Origin: RGIG5579 sp045590715
GTDB taxonomy: Bacteria > Bacillota > Clostridia > Oscillospirales > SIG627
Length of the DNA stretch: 15,840 bases
Direction: 5' to 3'
NCBI GenBank assembly: GCA_045590715.1
Contig: JAZNRO010000122.1
Span: forward strand, 1-15,840
Numbering within the stretch: position 1 is the stretch's first letter; each line of letters begins with the position of its first letter. A program made the translations under genes and the position numbers. The notes beneath the pieces were generated by a model, which saw only the letters and a program-made list of their open reading frames with translations, searched no databases and was not told the origin of the DNA. Below, piece after piece: positions 8,588 to 14,540 of this stretch.

Positions 8588-9135
8588 TTTTCGCCCTCCC
8601 TGTAGCACATGGTACGGGCAAGGTCCCGGGCAACCTCTTCCCCTTTCAGTAAAGACAGAAGATGAAGACCGAAATCAAAGGCAGTGCCCGCGCCCCGGGA
8701 AGTTAAAACGTTGCCGGAGAAGACCGTAGGAGATTCTAAATGCTTTGCGGCAAAAAGTTCCTCTTCCATACCGGGAAAGCAAGTAGCCTCTTTGTCTTTT
8801 AAAAGGCCGAGAGCACCGAAAACGGTGGGCGCAGCGCAAATAGCGGCAAGGATTTTCCCCTTTGCTGCATGCTCTAAAATCCTCTTTTCCAGCTCTTTGC
8901 AGTTTTTCAAATTCAGCGTACCGGGCATTCCACCGGGAAGGAGGATCACCTCTTCTTCGCCGGAAAGTTCATTTAAAGTAAGATCGGCATAAAAAGGAAT
9001 CTGATGGGCACCGGTAACCAGGCGAGAGGAAGTAATACTGCAGGTGCGCACGTCTACACCGCCCCTTTTTAAAATATCAATGGGCGTTACTGCTTCGATC
9101 TCTTCAAAACCCTCTGCCAAAAATACCGTTACCAT
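8584..9135 (-). CDS. DJ-1/PfpI (YajL/ThiJ)-family protein
   Basis: A 183-residue protein, the normal single-domain length. AEGFEEIEAVTPIDILKRGG near the N-terminus carries the conserved Glu (E14) that contacts the reactive cysteine, and AAICAAPTVF carries the nucleophile-elbow Cys (C100). This matches the DJ-1/YajL branch, which is linked to oxidative stress and, disputably, glyoxalase or deglycase activity; the function here is not known. The start ATG (9133-9135) has GAGG six bases upstream. A GTG at 9145-9147 extends the frame by four residues but would overlap that ribosome binding site, so it is rejected. The gene lies eight bases after the kinase stop and overlaps the CPBP start by four bases. 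Confidence 0.92.
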   Translation of the reverse strand: MVTVFLAEGFEEIEAVTPIDILKRGGVDVRTCSITSSRLVTGAHQIPFYADLTLNELSGEEEVILLPGGMPGTLNLKNCKELEKRILEHAAKGKILAAICAAPTVFGALGLLKDKEATCFPGMEEELFAAKHLESPTVFSGNVLTSRGAGTAFDFGLHLLSLLKGEEVARDLARTMCYREGEN

Positions 9136-9143
9136 TTTATTCC

Positions 9144-9797
9144 TCACAAAATCAAATCTAAAACTTTTTGATATACCTTTTCACCGATTTCTTCGATGGT
9201 GAACATTTCGCCCTGTTCATCTACACAGGAAAGCTGCTGCCATCCCCACTTTTCCGCACAGGTGCGGGCAGCCAGCGCCGCTTTTTTTAAATGTTCACGG
9301 TTTTCGTGAATATCCTTTTTCTCTCCTCTGTGGTCAATGAGCTGAAGGCTCTTTTCCACGGGAACCTTTAAAAGCAGGGTAAGATCAGGACTGGGAAGAC
9401 CCAGCTTTACAAATTCAAAGTCATAAAGCCAGTCAAGAAAAGCCTGGTGCTCCGATTCGGGGAGCTTGGTCAATTGATGAATGGCGTTGGCAGTGGTATA
9501 GCGATTGGCGATGATAATAGCACCGTCCTCATAATCCTTCTGCCAGTTCAAACGGAAAGAAGCAAAGCGGTCTACGGCAAAAAAAGTAGAGGCCGCATAG
9601 GAATTCACCGATTCCGGATCCGTTCCGAAATCACCGCCCAGATACATTTTTACCGGGCTGCAAGCGGGACTGTCATAATCGGGAAAGGATACCAGGCGGA
9701 CCTTTTTTCCTTCCTTCAAAAGTCTATTATAAAGCAGGGTGGACTGGGTATTTTTTCCGCTTCCGTCCAGTCCGTCAATTACAATGAGTTTACCCAT
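9144..9797 (-). CDS. Thymidylate-kinase-like nucleoside monophosphate kinase with altered Walker A
   Basis: A 217-residue P-loop kinase. KLIVIDGLDGSGKNTQS at residues 3-19 is a Tmk-type P-loop, but the usual Ser/Thr after GK is Asn16. SFPDYDSP follows, then a DRFASFRLNW segment and ANRYTTANAIHQ, matching the DR(Y/F) and RYxxS/AN blocks of thymidylate kinases. The LID region contains DHRGEKKDIHENREH. The expected reaction is dTMP + ATP to dTDP + ADP in the cytoplasm. The open frame could start 15 residues earlier, but GGAG six bases before ATG 9795-9797 fixes the start there. It follows the TIM-barrel gene by 19 bases. It may be a second, divergent Tmk paralogue beside a canonical tmk elsewhere (inference), so no gene symbol is given. 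Confidence 0.85.
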   Translation of the reverse strand: MGKLIVIDGLDGSGKNTQSTLLYNRLLKEGKKVRLVSFPDYDSPACSPVKMYLGGDFGTDPESVNSYAASTFFAVDRFASFRLNWQKDYEDGAIIIANRYTTANAIHQLTKLPESEHQAFLDWLYDFEFVKLGLPSPDLTLLLKVPVEKSLQLIDHRGEKKDIHENREHLKKAALAARTCAEKWGWQQLSCVDEQGEMFTIEEIGEKVYQKVLDLIL

Positions 9798-9816
9798 CTT
9801 CTTCTCCGTTTCTTTT

Positions 9817-10680
9817 TTATGCTTCTTCGTACATATCCACAAGTTTTCTTACGGCCTTGTAAAGATCCTTTACTGCGCCAAATACCTCTTCTTCGGGAAC
9901 GTCCACACAGTACCTGTCACACTCTAGCGTAAAATAGCCCTTATAACCAATATCCTTCAGTGCCTTTACGATAGGCACAAAATCAATATTCATAGAAAAA
10001 GGAATCTGGTGAGAGTCATGCAGTTTATCATTATCGTGAATATGAAGTGCCTGAAGATGCTCTCCCAGAGCGTGGATCATTTCTACCGCCGTGGTATCCG
10101 ATCCTTTCATTTCCGCGTGTCCGATATCAAGGCAGGCTACCAAAAAATCGTCGTTTACGGCATTTAAATGATCCAAAAAGCTTTTGGGAGTAGCGCAGGC
10201 GGCAAAGGTGGAATGGCCTTTTTCCGTACTCCAATCCCACATATTCTCCGTAGCGATCTTTACGCCACACTCTTTGGCAAAGGGCAAAAGAGTATGGTAC
10301 ATTTCAGCGTTTTCCTCGGGAGAATACCTTGCCATAGGATGAATTATACAGATCTTTCCACCCGCTTCCGCCGTACACTCAATGGCTTTCATTAAGTACG
10401 GCCGAACCTGGGGAGGATCCGTGGGAAAGGGTGCGTGAGACTGATTGCAAACAATTCCATTATCATCGGCAACACGGCGAAGCTTTCTAGCAAAGGAAAG
10501 ATAATTTTCCGAGGCCAGGGGATGACTGTTTTCTAAAAGCTCACCCAATTTTCTTTGATACCGACACATCGTGGTCATAGAAAAATCCCATGCATCAAAG
10601 CCGGCTTTTGCTACGTATTCTATGGCCTTCTCTTCTGAAACGATTTTAGAAATACTGCCAATCTCAGTAGAAACTTTCAT
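9817..10680 (-). CDS. Sugar phosphate isomerase/epimerase-like TIM-barrel protein (xylose isomerase-like / AP endonuclease 2 fold)
   Basis: A 287-residue protein of the xylose isomerase-like TIM-barrel superfamily. Likely metal ligands and catalytic residues are visible: H82 in SHAP, H114 in IIHP, E145 in ATEN, D185 and H188 in LDIGHAEMKG, H213 and H215 in LHIHDN, and E253 in LECD. This pattern fits epimerases and isomerases acting on sugars or inositols with a divalent metal, rather than the DNA-cutting endonuclease IV branch. The substrate cannot be deduced. The start ATG (10678-10680) has AGGAG five bases upstream. It is the first gene of the leftward operon, about 59 bases downstream of the predicted transcription start, and its neighbour is the Tmk-like kinase. 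Confidence 0.87.
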   Translation of the reverse strand: MKVSTEIGSISKIVSEEKAIEYVAKAGFDAWDFSMTTMCRYQRKLGELLENSHPLASENYLSFARKLRRVADDNGIVCNQSHAPFPTDPPQVRPYLMKAIECTAEAGGKICIIHPMARYSPEENAEMYHTLLPFAKECGVKIATENMWDWSTEKGHSTFAACATPKSFLDHLNAVNDDFLVACLDIGHAEMKGSDTTAVEMIHALGEHLQALHIHDNDKLHDSHQIPFSMNIDFVPIVKALKDIGYKGYFTLECDRYCVDVPEEEVFGAVKDLYKAVRKLVDMYEEA

Positions 10681-10712
10681 ATTCTCTCCTCAAAAAACAC
10701 AAGGCAATTTTT

Positions 10713-10732
10713 TCTGTGCAAAGTTACACAGA
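10713..10732 (-). promoter_or_regulatory. Inverted repeat in the leader of the leftward operon (candidate operator or RNA hairpin)
   Basis: A 20-base element with perfect six-base arms, TCTGTG at 10713-10718 and CACAGA at 10727-10732, separated by eight bases. It lies a few bases inside the predicted leftward transcript (start near 10739), where a bound repressor would block transcription. No known regulator motif is matched with confidence. Confidence 0.4.
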
Positions 10733-10745
10733 CCTAATCAAATTT

Positions 10746-10774
10746 ATTATATCATACAAAATTAAAAATCACAA
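10746..10774 (-). promoter_or_regulatory. Sigma-A promoter for the leftward 11-gene operon
   Basis: On the minus strand, TTGTGA (10769-10774), a spacer of exactly 17 bases, and a perfect TATAAT (10746-10751). The predicted transcript starts near 10739, giving a leader of about 59 bases before the first ATG. No other promoter as good was noticed on the minus strand among the eleven genes, whose gaps are too short for one outside coding sequence. Confidence 0.8.
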
Positions 10775-10801
10775 GATAAAATGTAATTTTCTCCCATAAA
10801 A

Positions 10802-10811
10802 AAAGCGCTTT
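10802..10811. promoter_or_regulatory. AAAGCGCTTT palindrome between divergent promoters, cre-like
   Basis: A perfect ten-base palindrome, AAAGCGCTTT, placed six bases upstream of the rightward -35 box and between the two divergent promoters. It matches the core of catabolite-responsive elements bound by CcpA (TGAAAGCGCTTTCA type), but the outer TG and the final A are missing. It could affect either promoter; binding is inference. Confidence 0.35.
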
Positions 10812-10817
10812 CCCCTC

Positions 10818-10846
10818 TTGCAACAAAAGATAAAAAAAGGTATACT
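10818..10846 (+). promoter_or_regulatory. Sigma-A promoter for the flavoprotein gene
   Basis: TTGCAA (10818-10823), a 17-base spacer, and TATACT (10841-10846), four of six and five of six matches to consensus. The predicted start is near 10853, giving a leader of about 33 bases with GAGG at 10874-10877 eight bases before the ATG. Confidence 0.75.
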
Positions 10847-10885
10847 GGCAAAAGCACATACATACCATAAAACGAGGTGACAAAA

Positions 10886-11506
10886 ATGAACGTTGTATTA
10901 TTAAACGGCTCTCCCCACAAGGATGGCTGTACTGCAAGAGCGCTGAAGGAAATCGCGGATACTTTAGAAAAAGAAGGCATCGAAACCCGGACTCTTTGGC
11001 TGGGAAATGAAGCCACCTACGGCTGCCGGGGCTGTATGGCCTGCGTAAAGCTGGGTCACTGTGTACTGGGTGACAAGGTGGCGGAATTTGCCCCCTATTT
11101 TGAGAAGGCCGACGGCATCGTCATCGGTTCTCCCGTCCACTACGCCGCCGCCAGCGGTAGCGTTACCGCCTTTTTGGACCGCCTTTTTTACTCCACCGGA
11201 AAAAGGCTCTCCGGCAAGGTAGCCTGCGCCATTACCTCCTCCCGCAGAGGCGGTGCCAGTGCGGCTATGGATCAATTGAATAAGTACTTTACCATCTCTT
11301 CTATGCCCATCGTTTCCGGTCAATACTGGAATATGGTCCACGGACAAAATCCAATGCAAGTGGAAGAAGACGGCGAAGGACTTCAAACCATGCGAAGCCT
11401 TGGCAAAAATATGGCTTGGCTTTTAAAATGCATCGAAGTGGGCAAAGAAAAAGGAATTGATTTCCCGGAAAAAGAAACGCCCATCCGCACCAATTTCATC
11501 CGATAA
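10886..11506 (+). CDS. Iron-sulfur flavoprotein-like NAD(P)H-dependent FMN reductase family protein
   Basis: A 206-residue flavodoxin-fold protein. NGSPHKDGCTARAL at residues 7-20 is the FMN phosphate-binding loop of the NADPH-dependent FMN reductase family. Cysteines C47, C50, C53 and C59 form CX2CX2CX5C, the compact cysteine motif of archaeal iron-sulfur flavoprotein (Isf), which holds a 4Fe-4S cluster. IGSPVHYAAASGSVTAFLDR is the second FMN-contacting segment. The likely role is electron transfer or reduction of quinones or oxygen species; the partner is unknown. The ATG at 10886 is chosen over an in-frame GTG at 10877, which overlaps the GAGG ribosome binding site. It is a single-gene unit with its own promoter and terminator, divergent from the leftward operon. 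Whether the cluster is assembled is not visible from the sequence. Confidence 0.87.
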   Translation: MNVVLLNGSPHKDGCTARALKEIADTLEKEGIETRTLWLGNEATYGCRGCMACVKLGHCVLGDKVAEFAPYFEKADGIVIGSPVHYAAASGSVTAFLDRLFYSTGKRLSGKVACAITSSRRGGASAAMDQLNKYFTISSMPIVSGQYWNMVHGQNPMQVEEDGEGLQTMRSLGKNMAWLLKCIEVGKEKGIDFPEKETPIRTNFIR

Positions 11507-11514
11507 AAAGGAAT

Positions 11515-11544
11515 CAAAAAACGCAGGATATCCTGCGTTTTTTT
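11515..11544 (+). terminator. Rho-independent terminator after the flavoprotein gene
   Basis: ACGCAGG-ATAT-CCTGCGT (11521-11538) is a perfect seven-base-pair stem with a four-base loop, followed by a run of seven T (11538-11544) and preceded by six A. The A run makes it potentially active in both directions. It begins eight bases after the flavoprotein stop. Confidence 0.93.
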
Positions 11545-11609
11545 GTATATAGGGGGAAAGAAAAGGAAAAAATCAAAGTAAGCTTCATTTTTGAAAGGAG
11601 AGAGATACA

Positions 11610-12668
11610 ATGAGAGAAAAAATGCGGTATGCCATTCTGGACGTTTTACTTCCCCTTTTGTTCCTTATGGTTTTGTACAAACTTCTGGAAAAAGTACTCT
11701 TTCTTATTTTCCCCATTTTTCTTGCCTGGCTCATTTCGGAAGGCATCCGAAAAAGCCTGGACCGATTAAAACCTCTTTCCCCACTGGCCAAGAGAATTCT
11801 TACGGTTCTGGTGCTTTTGATCTTTTTTTCTTTTCTCTCCCTTATCACCGTATTATTTGCGGAACGCCTGGTTCACTACACCACAAACTTTGCCGGATAC
11901 CTTTCCGAAAATCTTGACCGCATTACCGAATTTTGCAAAGGAAAGATCCGTACCATTGAAAAAATGGCTTCCTCTCTTTTAAGGCGGGATATGGAAAACA
12001 GCATTACCTTATATCTACCGGAAATGTTCCGCAAGATACTGAAAAAATTTCTGGAAGTCCTTCCTTCTCTTTTAGGGGGCTTTCTCTCTTTTCTTCCTAA
12101 ATTTTTCATTTCCCTCTTGGTTTTTCTTTTAAGCTGCTATTACTTTTCCTGCGACTGGCAACGGATCTCTTCCTTCTTATCTAAAAAAATTTCCTCGGAA
12201 AAGAGCGAGGCTATCAGCCGAGGAAAAAAACAGTTTTTTCTTTCTTTAAAGCAATTTGTAAAAGCTTATCTGATTTTGTTTCTCATTAGTTTTTCCCAAC
12301 TGTTTTTGGGAATGGTACTGCTGAAGGTTCCCGGCGCTCTCGGCATTGCACTGGTCATTGCTCTTGTTGACTTACTGCCGGTACTGGGCTGTGGCACGGT
12401 ACTCATCCCTTGGTCCCTCTTTTCCTTTTTCAGCGGGAATACGGGCCTTGGTACCGGCCTTTTGATCCTTCACTTTATCATTCTTTTGGTGCATCAGTTG
12501 GCAGAGCCCAAGGTAATCGGCTCTTCCATCGGCCTTCATCCCCTTTTATCTTTGATCCTGGTACTACTGGGGCTTCACCTTTTCGGTCTCTGGGGGATGA
12601 TACTTTTTCCCCTTTCTGCCGCCTGCCTTATTCACCTAAAAAAAGACCCCGCAGAAAAAAAGGAATAG
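11610..12668 (+). CDS. ytvI: Sporulation integral membrane protein YtvI (AI-2E transporter superfamily)
   Basis: A 352-residue polytopic membrane protein, close to the usual YtvI length of about 350. Hydrophobic segments fall at about 8-24, 27-43, 62-83, 150-178, 218-240, 242-275, 283-298 and 311-342. The PerM/AI-2E signature segments are present: DLLPVLGCGTVLIPW from residue 254 and EPKVIGSSIGLHPL at 299-312. In Bacillus YtvI is part of the sporulation membrane inventory; its molecular role is not settled, and the superfamily also covers AI-2 exporters and Na+/H+ antiporters. The start ATG has AAGGAG (11595-11600) nine bases upstream. I see no sigma-A promoter in the 65 bases after the upstream terminator, so a sporulation sigma factor may read this gene (inference). 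The YtvI rather than generic AI-2E label is moderately sure. Confidence 0.82.
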   Translation: MREKMRYAILDVLLPLLFLMVLYKLLEKVLFLIFPIFLAWLISEGIRKSLDRLKPLSPLAKRILTVLVLLIFFSFLSLITVLFAERLVHYTTNFAGYLSENLDRITEFCKGKIRTIEKMASSLLRRDMENSITLYLPEMFRKILKKFLEVLPSLLGGFLSFLPKFFISLLVFLLSCYYFSCDWQRISSFLSKKISSEKSEAISRGKKQFFLSLKQFVKAYLILFLISFSQLFLGMVLLKVPGALGIALVIALVDLLPVLGCGTVLIPWSLFSFFSGNTGLGTGLLILHFIILLVHQLAEPKVIGSSIGLHPLLSLILVLLGLHLFGLWGMILFPLSAACLIHLKKDPAEKKE

Positions 12669-12700
12669 GAAAAGCCACTTCCCTTTCCTTATCAGCATAA

Positions 12701-12730
12701 AAAAAGATCTCCCTTTTAGGAGATCTTTTT
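12701..12730. terminator. Bidirectional terminator between ytvI and rpmB
   Basis: A perfect 12-base-pair stem, AAAAAGATCTCC (12701-12712) and GGAGATCTTTTT (12719-12730), with a six-base loop. The A/T-ended stem gives a U tract on either strand, so it can end both the rightward ytvI transcript and the leftward ribosomal operon, whose last gene rpmB stops at 12741. Confidence 0.93.
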
Positions 12731-12740
12731 ACTTTTTTAA

Positions 12741-12926
12741 TTAAACTCTTTCAACCTTGCCGCTTCTCAAGCAGTGAGCGCAAACGTAAACGCGGGTGTG
12801 AGATCCGTTCACAACGGCTCTAACTCTCTTTACGTTGGGCTTCCAAGCATGGTTGGTTCTTCTGTGGGAGTGGGATACTCTCTGACCGAAAGTAACGCCC
12901 TTTCCGCAAATTTCACACTTTGCCAT
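12741..12926 (-). CDS. rpmB: 50S ribosomal protein L28
   Basis: A 61-residue L28, normal in length. It begins MAKCEICGKG and carries two cysteine pairs, C4/C7 and C49/C52, that form the zinc ribbon of the C+ form. VSHSHRRTNHAWKPN and the VYVCAHCLRSGKV ending are typical. It is a structural part of the large ribosomal subunit. The start ATG has a strong GGAGG site (minus strand of the bases just right of 12926). It lies 53 bases after secG in the same direction and ends just before the bidirectional terminator, so it is the last gene of the rpsF operon. Position next to secG and rpsR is unusual, since rpmB is often a single-gene unit. Confidence 0.97.
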   Translation of the reverse strand: MAKCEICGKGVTFGQRVSHSHRRTNHAWKPNVKRVRAVVNGSHTRVYVCAHCLRSGKVERV

Positions 12927-12979
12927 ATTGATTTACCTCCAAATGCGCCTTGAGCGCCGATCTCTAAAATTTCTACTGA

Positions 12980-13351
12980 TTAATTCTCAGAAGTTGCTTC
13001 TTTGGTTACAACTTCCTGGGTTTCAGCCTCGTCATGATCATGATCTTCATGAGTTTCTACCTGAGTCTGGCCGGAAGAGCCGGAATCAGTTACTTCATTG
13101 TCACTGATGATACCCTGGAATACGTATACCAAAAGTACCAGAATAACAAAAATAATCGCAACGATGGTAGTAGCTTTGGACAGGACACGATCAATGGTCT
13201 TACCCTTGGTTTTGCCGAAAAACGTTTCGGCACCGCCGGCGATAGTGCCGGACAGTCTGTTATCTTTTCCGCTCTGCATCAAAACAGCAACTACCAAAAA
13301 GATAGCAAGCAGAATCATAACAGAACAAAGAATCGTAATCAATACTTCCAT
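12980..13351 (-). CDS. secG: Preprotein translocase subunit SecG with His/Asp-rich C-terminal tail
   Basis: A 123-residue protein. Two membrane segments at about 3-25 and 60-79, with the conserved VLMQSGKDNRLSGTIAGGAETFFGK loop between them, identify SecG, a small partner of SecY and SecE in protein export. SecG is usually about 75-80 residues in Bacillota; the extra 43 residues form an acidic, disordered-looking tail (81-123) with HEDHDHDE at 101-108. The start ATG has AAGGAG seven bases upstream. It lies 21 bases after rpsR and 53 before rpmB, so it is co-transcribed with ribosomal genes rather than with rnr and smpB as often seen. Identity is strong; the role of the tail is unknown. Confidence 0.93.
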   Translation of the reverse strand: MEVLITILCSVMILLAIFLVVAVLMQSGKDNRLSGTIAGGAETFFGKTKGKTIDRVLSKATTIVAIIFVILVLLVYVFQGIISDNEVTDSGSSGQTQVETHEDHDHDEAETQEVVTKEATSEN

Positions 13352-13372
13352 GTTTCTACTCCTTCGGCAGAA

Positions 13373-13612
13373 TTAGTCGCTGATGTAGGGAAGGATTGCG
13401 ATCTGACGAGCGCGCTTGATTGCGGTGGTCAGTTCTCTCTGATGCTTTGCACAGGTACCGGTAACTCTTCTGGGAAGGATCTTGGAGCGCTCGGAAACGA
13501 ACTTGCGAAGTTTAGCAGCGTCCTTATAATCGATCTGGGTTACTTTTTCAGCGCAGAAAGCGCATACTTTTTTCTTTCTCTTGGGTCTGAATGCTTTTTG
13601 TTCTTTATCCAT
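13373..13612 (-). CDS. rpsR: 30S ribosomal protein S18
   Basis: A 79-residue S18 from ATG 13610-13612, chosen because GGAGG lies just upstream within the eight extra codons of the longer open frame (which would start at 13636). The RRVTGTCAKHQRELTTAIKRARQIAILPY ending is the S18 signature. Cysteines C17 and C20 (VCAFC) with C54 and H57 make a possible zinc site, the C+ form of S18. S18 pairs with S6 on the platform of the small subunit. The gene follows ssb by 27 bases, giving the classic rpsF-ssb-rpsR order. Confidence 0.97.
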   Translation of the reverse strand: MDKEQKAFRPKRKKKVCAFCAEKVTQIDYKDAAKLRKFVSERSKILPRRVTGTCAKHQRELTTAIKRARQIAILPYISD

Positions 13613-13639
13613 TTTAGTATTTCCTCCGTATATCAAAAA

Positions 13640-14071
13640 TTAAAAGGGAAGGTCGTCGTCAGTGCTCATTTCTTCAAAAGCGACATCCTTCGGGCTTGCT
13701 CCGTAGGGAGCGGGAGTTGCACCTGCGAGAGTGCCGTCACCCTTCTTTTCAACGAACTGAGCTTCTTCTGCTACCACCTCGGTAACATATCTCTTCTGTC
13801 CGTTCTGATCGGTCCAGGTACGTGTCTGGAGAGATCCGACGATGAGAATGCTCTTTCCCTTCTGAAAATACTTGGTGATAAACTCTGCGGTGTTGCGCCA
13901 TGCCACTACGTTGATAAAATCAACCTGCTGTGCGTTATCCGCACTCTTAGAAGAAAATCTTCTGGAAACGGCAAGGCTGAAAGACGTAACGGAAATTCCG
14001 TTCTGAGTCTGTTTCAGTTCCGGGTCGGCAGTTAAATTACCGATCAGGATGACTTTGTTAAAAGATGCCAT
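13640..14071 (-). CDS. ssb: Single-stranded DNA-binding protein SSB
   Basis: A 143-residue SSB. The OB-fold occupies residues 1 to about 108: FNKVILIGNLTADPELK, then VDFINVVAWRNTAEFITKYFQKG, then an ILIVGSLQTRTW segment. A short linker leads to the acidic tip DDDLPF at 138-143, which recruits DNA repair and replication partners. The length is short compared with SSBs having long glycine-rich linkers but is common in Clostridia. It coats single-stranded DNA during replication, repair and recombination. It lies 11 bases after rpsF and 27 before rpsR, the conserved arrangement that makes SSB supply follow ribosome synthesis. Confidence 0.97.
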   Translation of the reverse strand: MASFNKVILIGNLTADPELKQTQNGISVTSFSLAVSRRFSSKSADNAQQVDFINVVAWRNTAEFITKYFQKGKSILIVGSLQTRTWTDQNGQKRYVTEVVAEEAQFVEKKGDGTLAGATPAPYGASPKDVAFEEMSTDDDLPF

Positions 14072-14082
14072 CTTCTTGTACC

Positions 14083-14379
14083 TTACGCGTCAAGACGGAT
14101 GGTCATAGAGCGAAGGATACCTTCGGTAATTGCAAAGCGTCTTTCAAGCTCTACGGGGAAATCACGGTCTGCAGTGTACTGCATAACAACATAGTAACCG
14201 TCATTTACGTCATCGATGGGATAAGCAAGTCTCTTCTTGCCCCATTCATCAATGTTTTCTACGGTAGCGTTTTTCTCGATTCTAGCCTTGAATTTGGCAA
14301 CGAGTTCCTGAACTTTCTCTTCGCCAAGCTCGGTATTTACGATGAAAACCGTTTCGTATTTGCCCTTCAGTTTTTCCAT
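14083..14379 (-). CDS. rpsF: 30S ribosomal protein S6
   Basis: A 98-residue S6. YETVFIVNTELGEEKVQELV at the N-terminus, WGKKRLAYPIDDVNDGYYVVMQY in the middle, and the LRSMTIRLDA ending are typical of the family. S6 binds S18 and 16S rRNA in the central domain of the small subunit. The start ATG has GGAGG eight bases upstream. It is the first gene of the rpsF-ssb-rpsR-secG-rpmB operon, about 83 bases downstream of the predicted transcription start. The leader is structured and may be a target of S6:S18 feedback control. Confidence 0.97.
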   Translation of the reverse strand: MEKLKGKYETVFIVNTELGEEKVQELVAKFKARIEKNATVENIDEWGKKRLAYPIDDVNDGYYVVMQYTADRDFPVELERRFAITEGILRSMTIRLDA

Positions 14380-14400
14380 TATGTTTACCTCCTTTTGGAC

Positions 14401-14456
14401 ATTCGGCCTCCCGCAAAACGGGAAGCAAGAAGTACGGCATAAAAAGATTTACCGTA
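14401..14456 (-). promoter_or_regulatory. Structured rpsF mRNA leader, candidate S6:S18 autoregulatory element
   Basis: In the minus-strand leader, UACGG-UAAA pairs with UUUA-UG-CCGUA (about 14433-14456), giving nine pairs with a two-base bulge. A second hairpin, CUUCCCG with CGGGAGG (about 14407-14425), is followed directly by CCGAAUG. Leaders of rpsF in many bacteria carry a motif bound by S6:S18 with an unpaired CCG. The match here is by shape only and not verified. Confidence 0.4.
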
Positions 14457-14468
14457 ACACAATCATAG

Positions 14469-14497
14469 ATTATACACAATCCAGCATTCTTTGTCAA
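14469..14497 (-). promoter_or_regulatory. Consensus sigma-A promoter of the rpsF operon
   Basis: On the minus strand, a perfect TTGACA (14492-14497), exactly 17 bases, and a perfect TATAAT (14469-14474). The predicted start is near 14462. This is as strong as sigma-A promoters get by consensus and fits ribosomal protein expression. Confidence 0.93.
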
Positions 14498-14540
14498 GTA
14501 AAGCGGGAAAGTTTTCCCTTTGTTCATTTTTGCAAAAAGA

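Noticed and set aside
8606..8608. GTG as the start of the CPBP gene
   Set aside because: A strong AGGGAGGG site lies downstream of this GTG and is spaced correctly for the TTG at 8585-8587.
12927..12979. GC-rich inverted bases between secG and rpmB as a terminator
   Set aside because: The possible stem is only about five pairs with a G-U and no T run, so transcription should continue into rpmB.
13034..14035. A 333-codon open frame on the plus strand opposite secG, rpsR and ssb
   Set aside because: It lies fully antisense to three certain genes, has no ribosome binding site or promoter, and its translation is low in recognisable structure. It is a by-product of codon use on the real strand.
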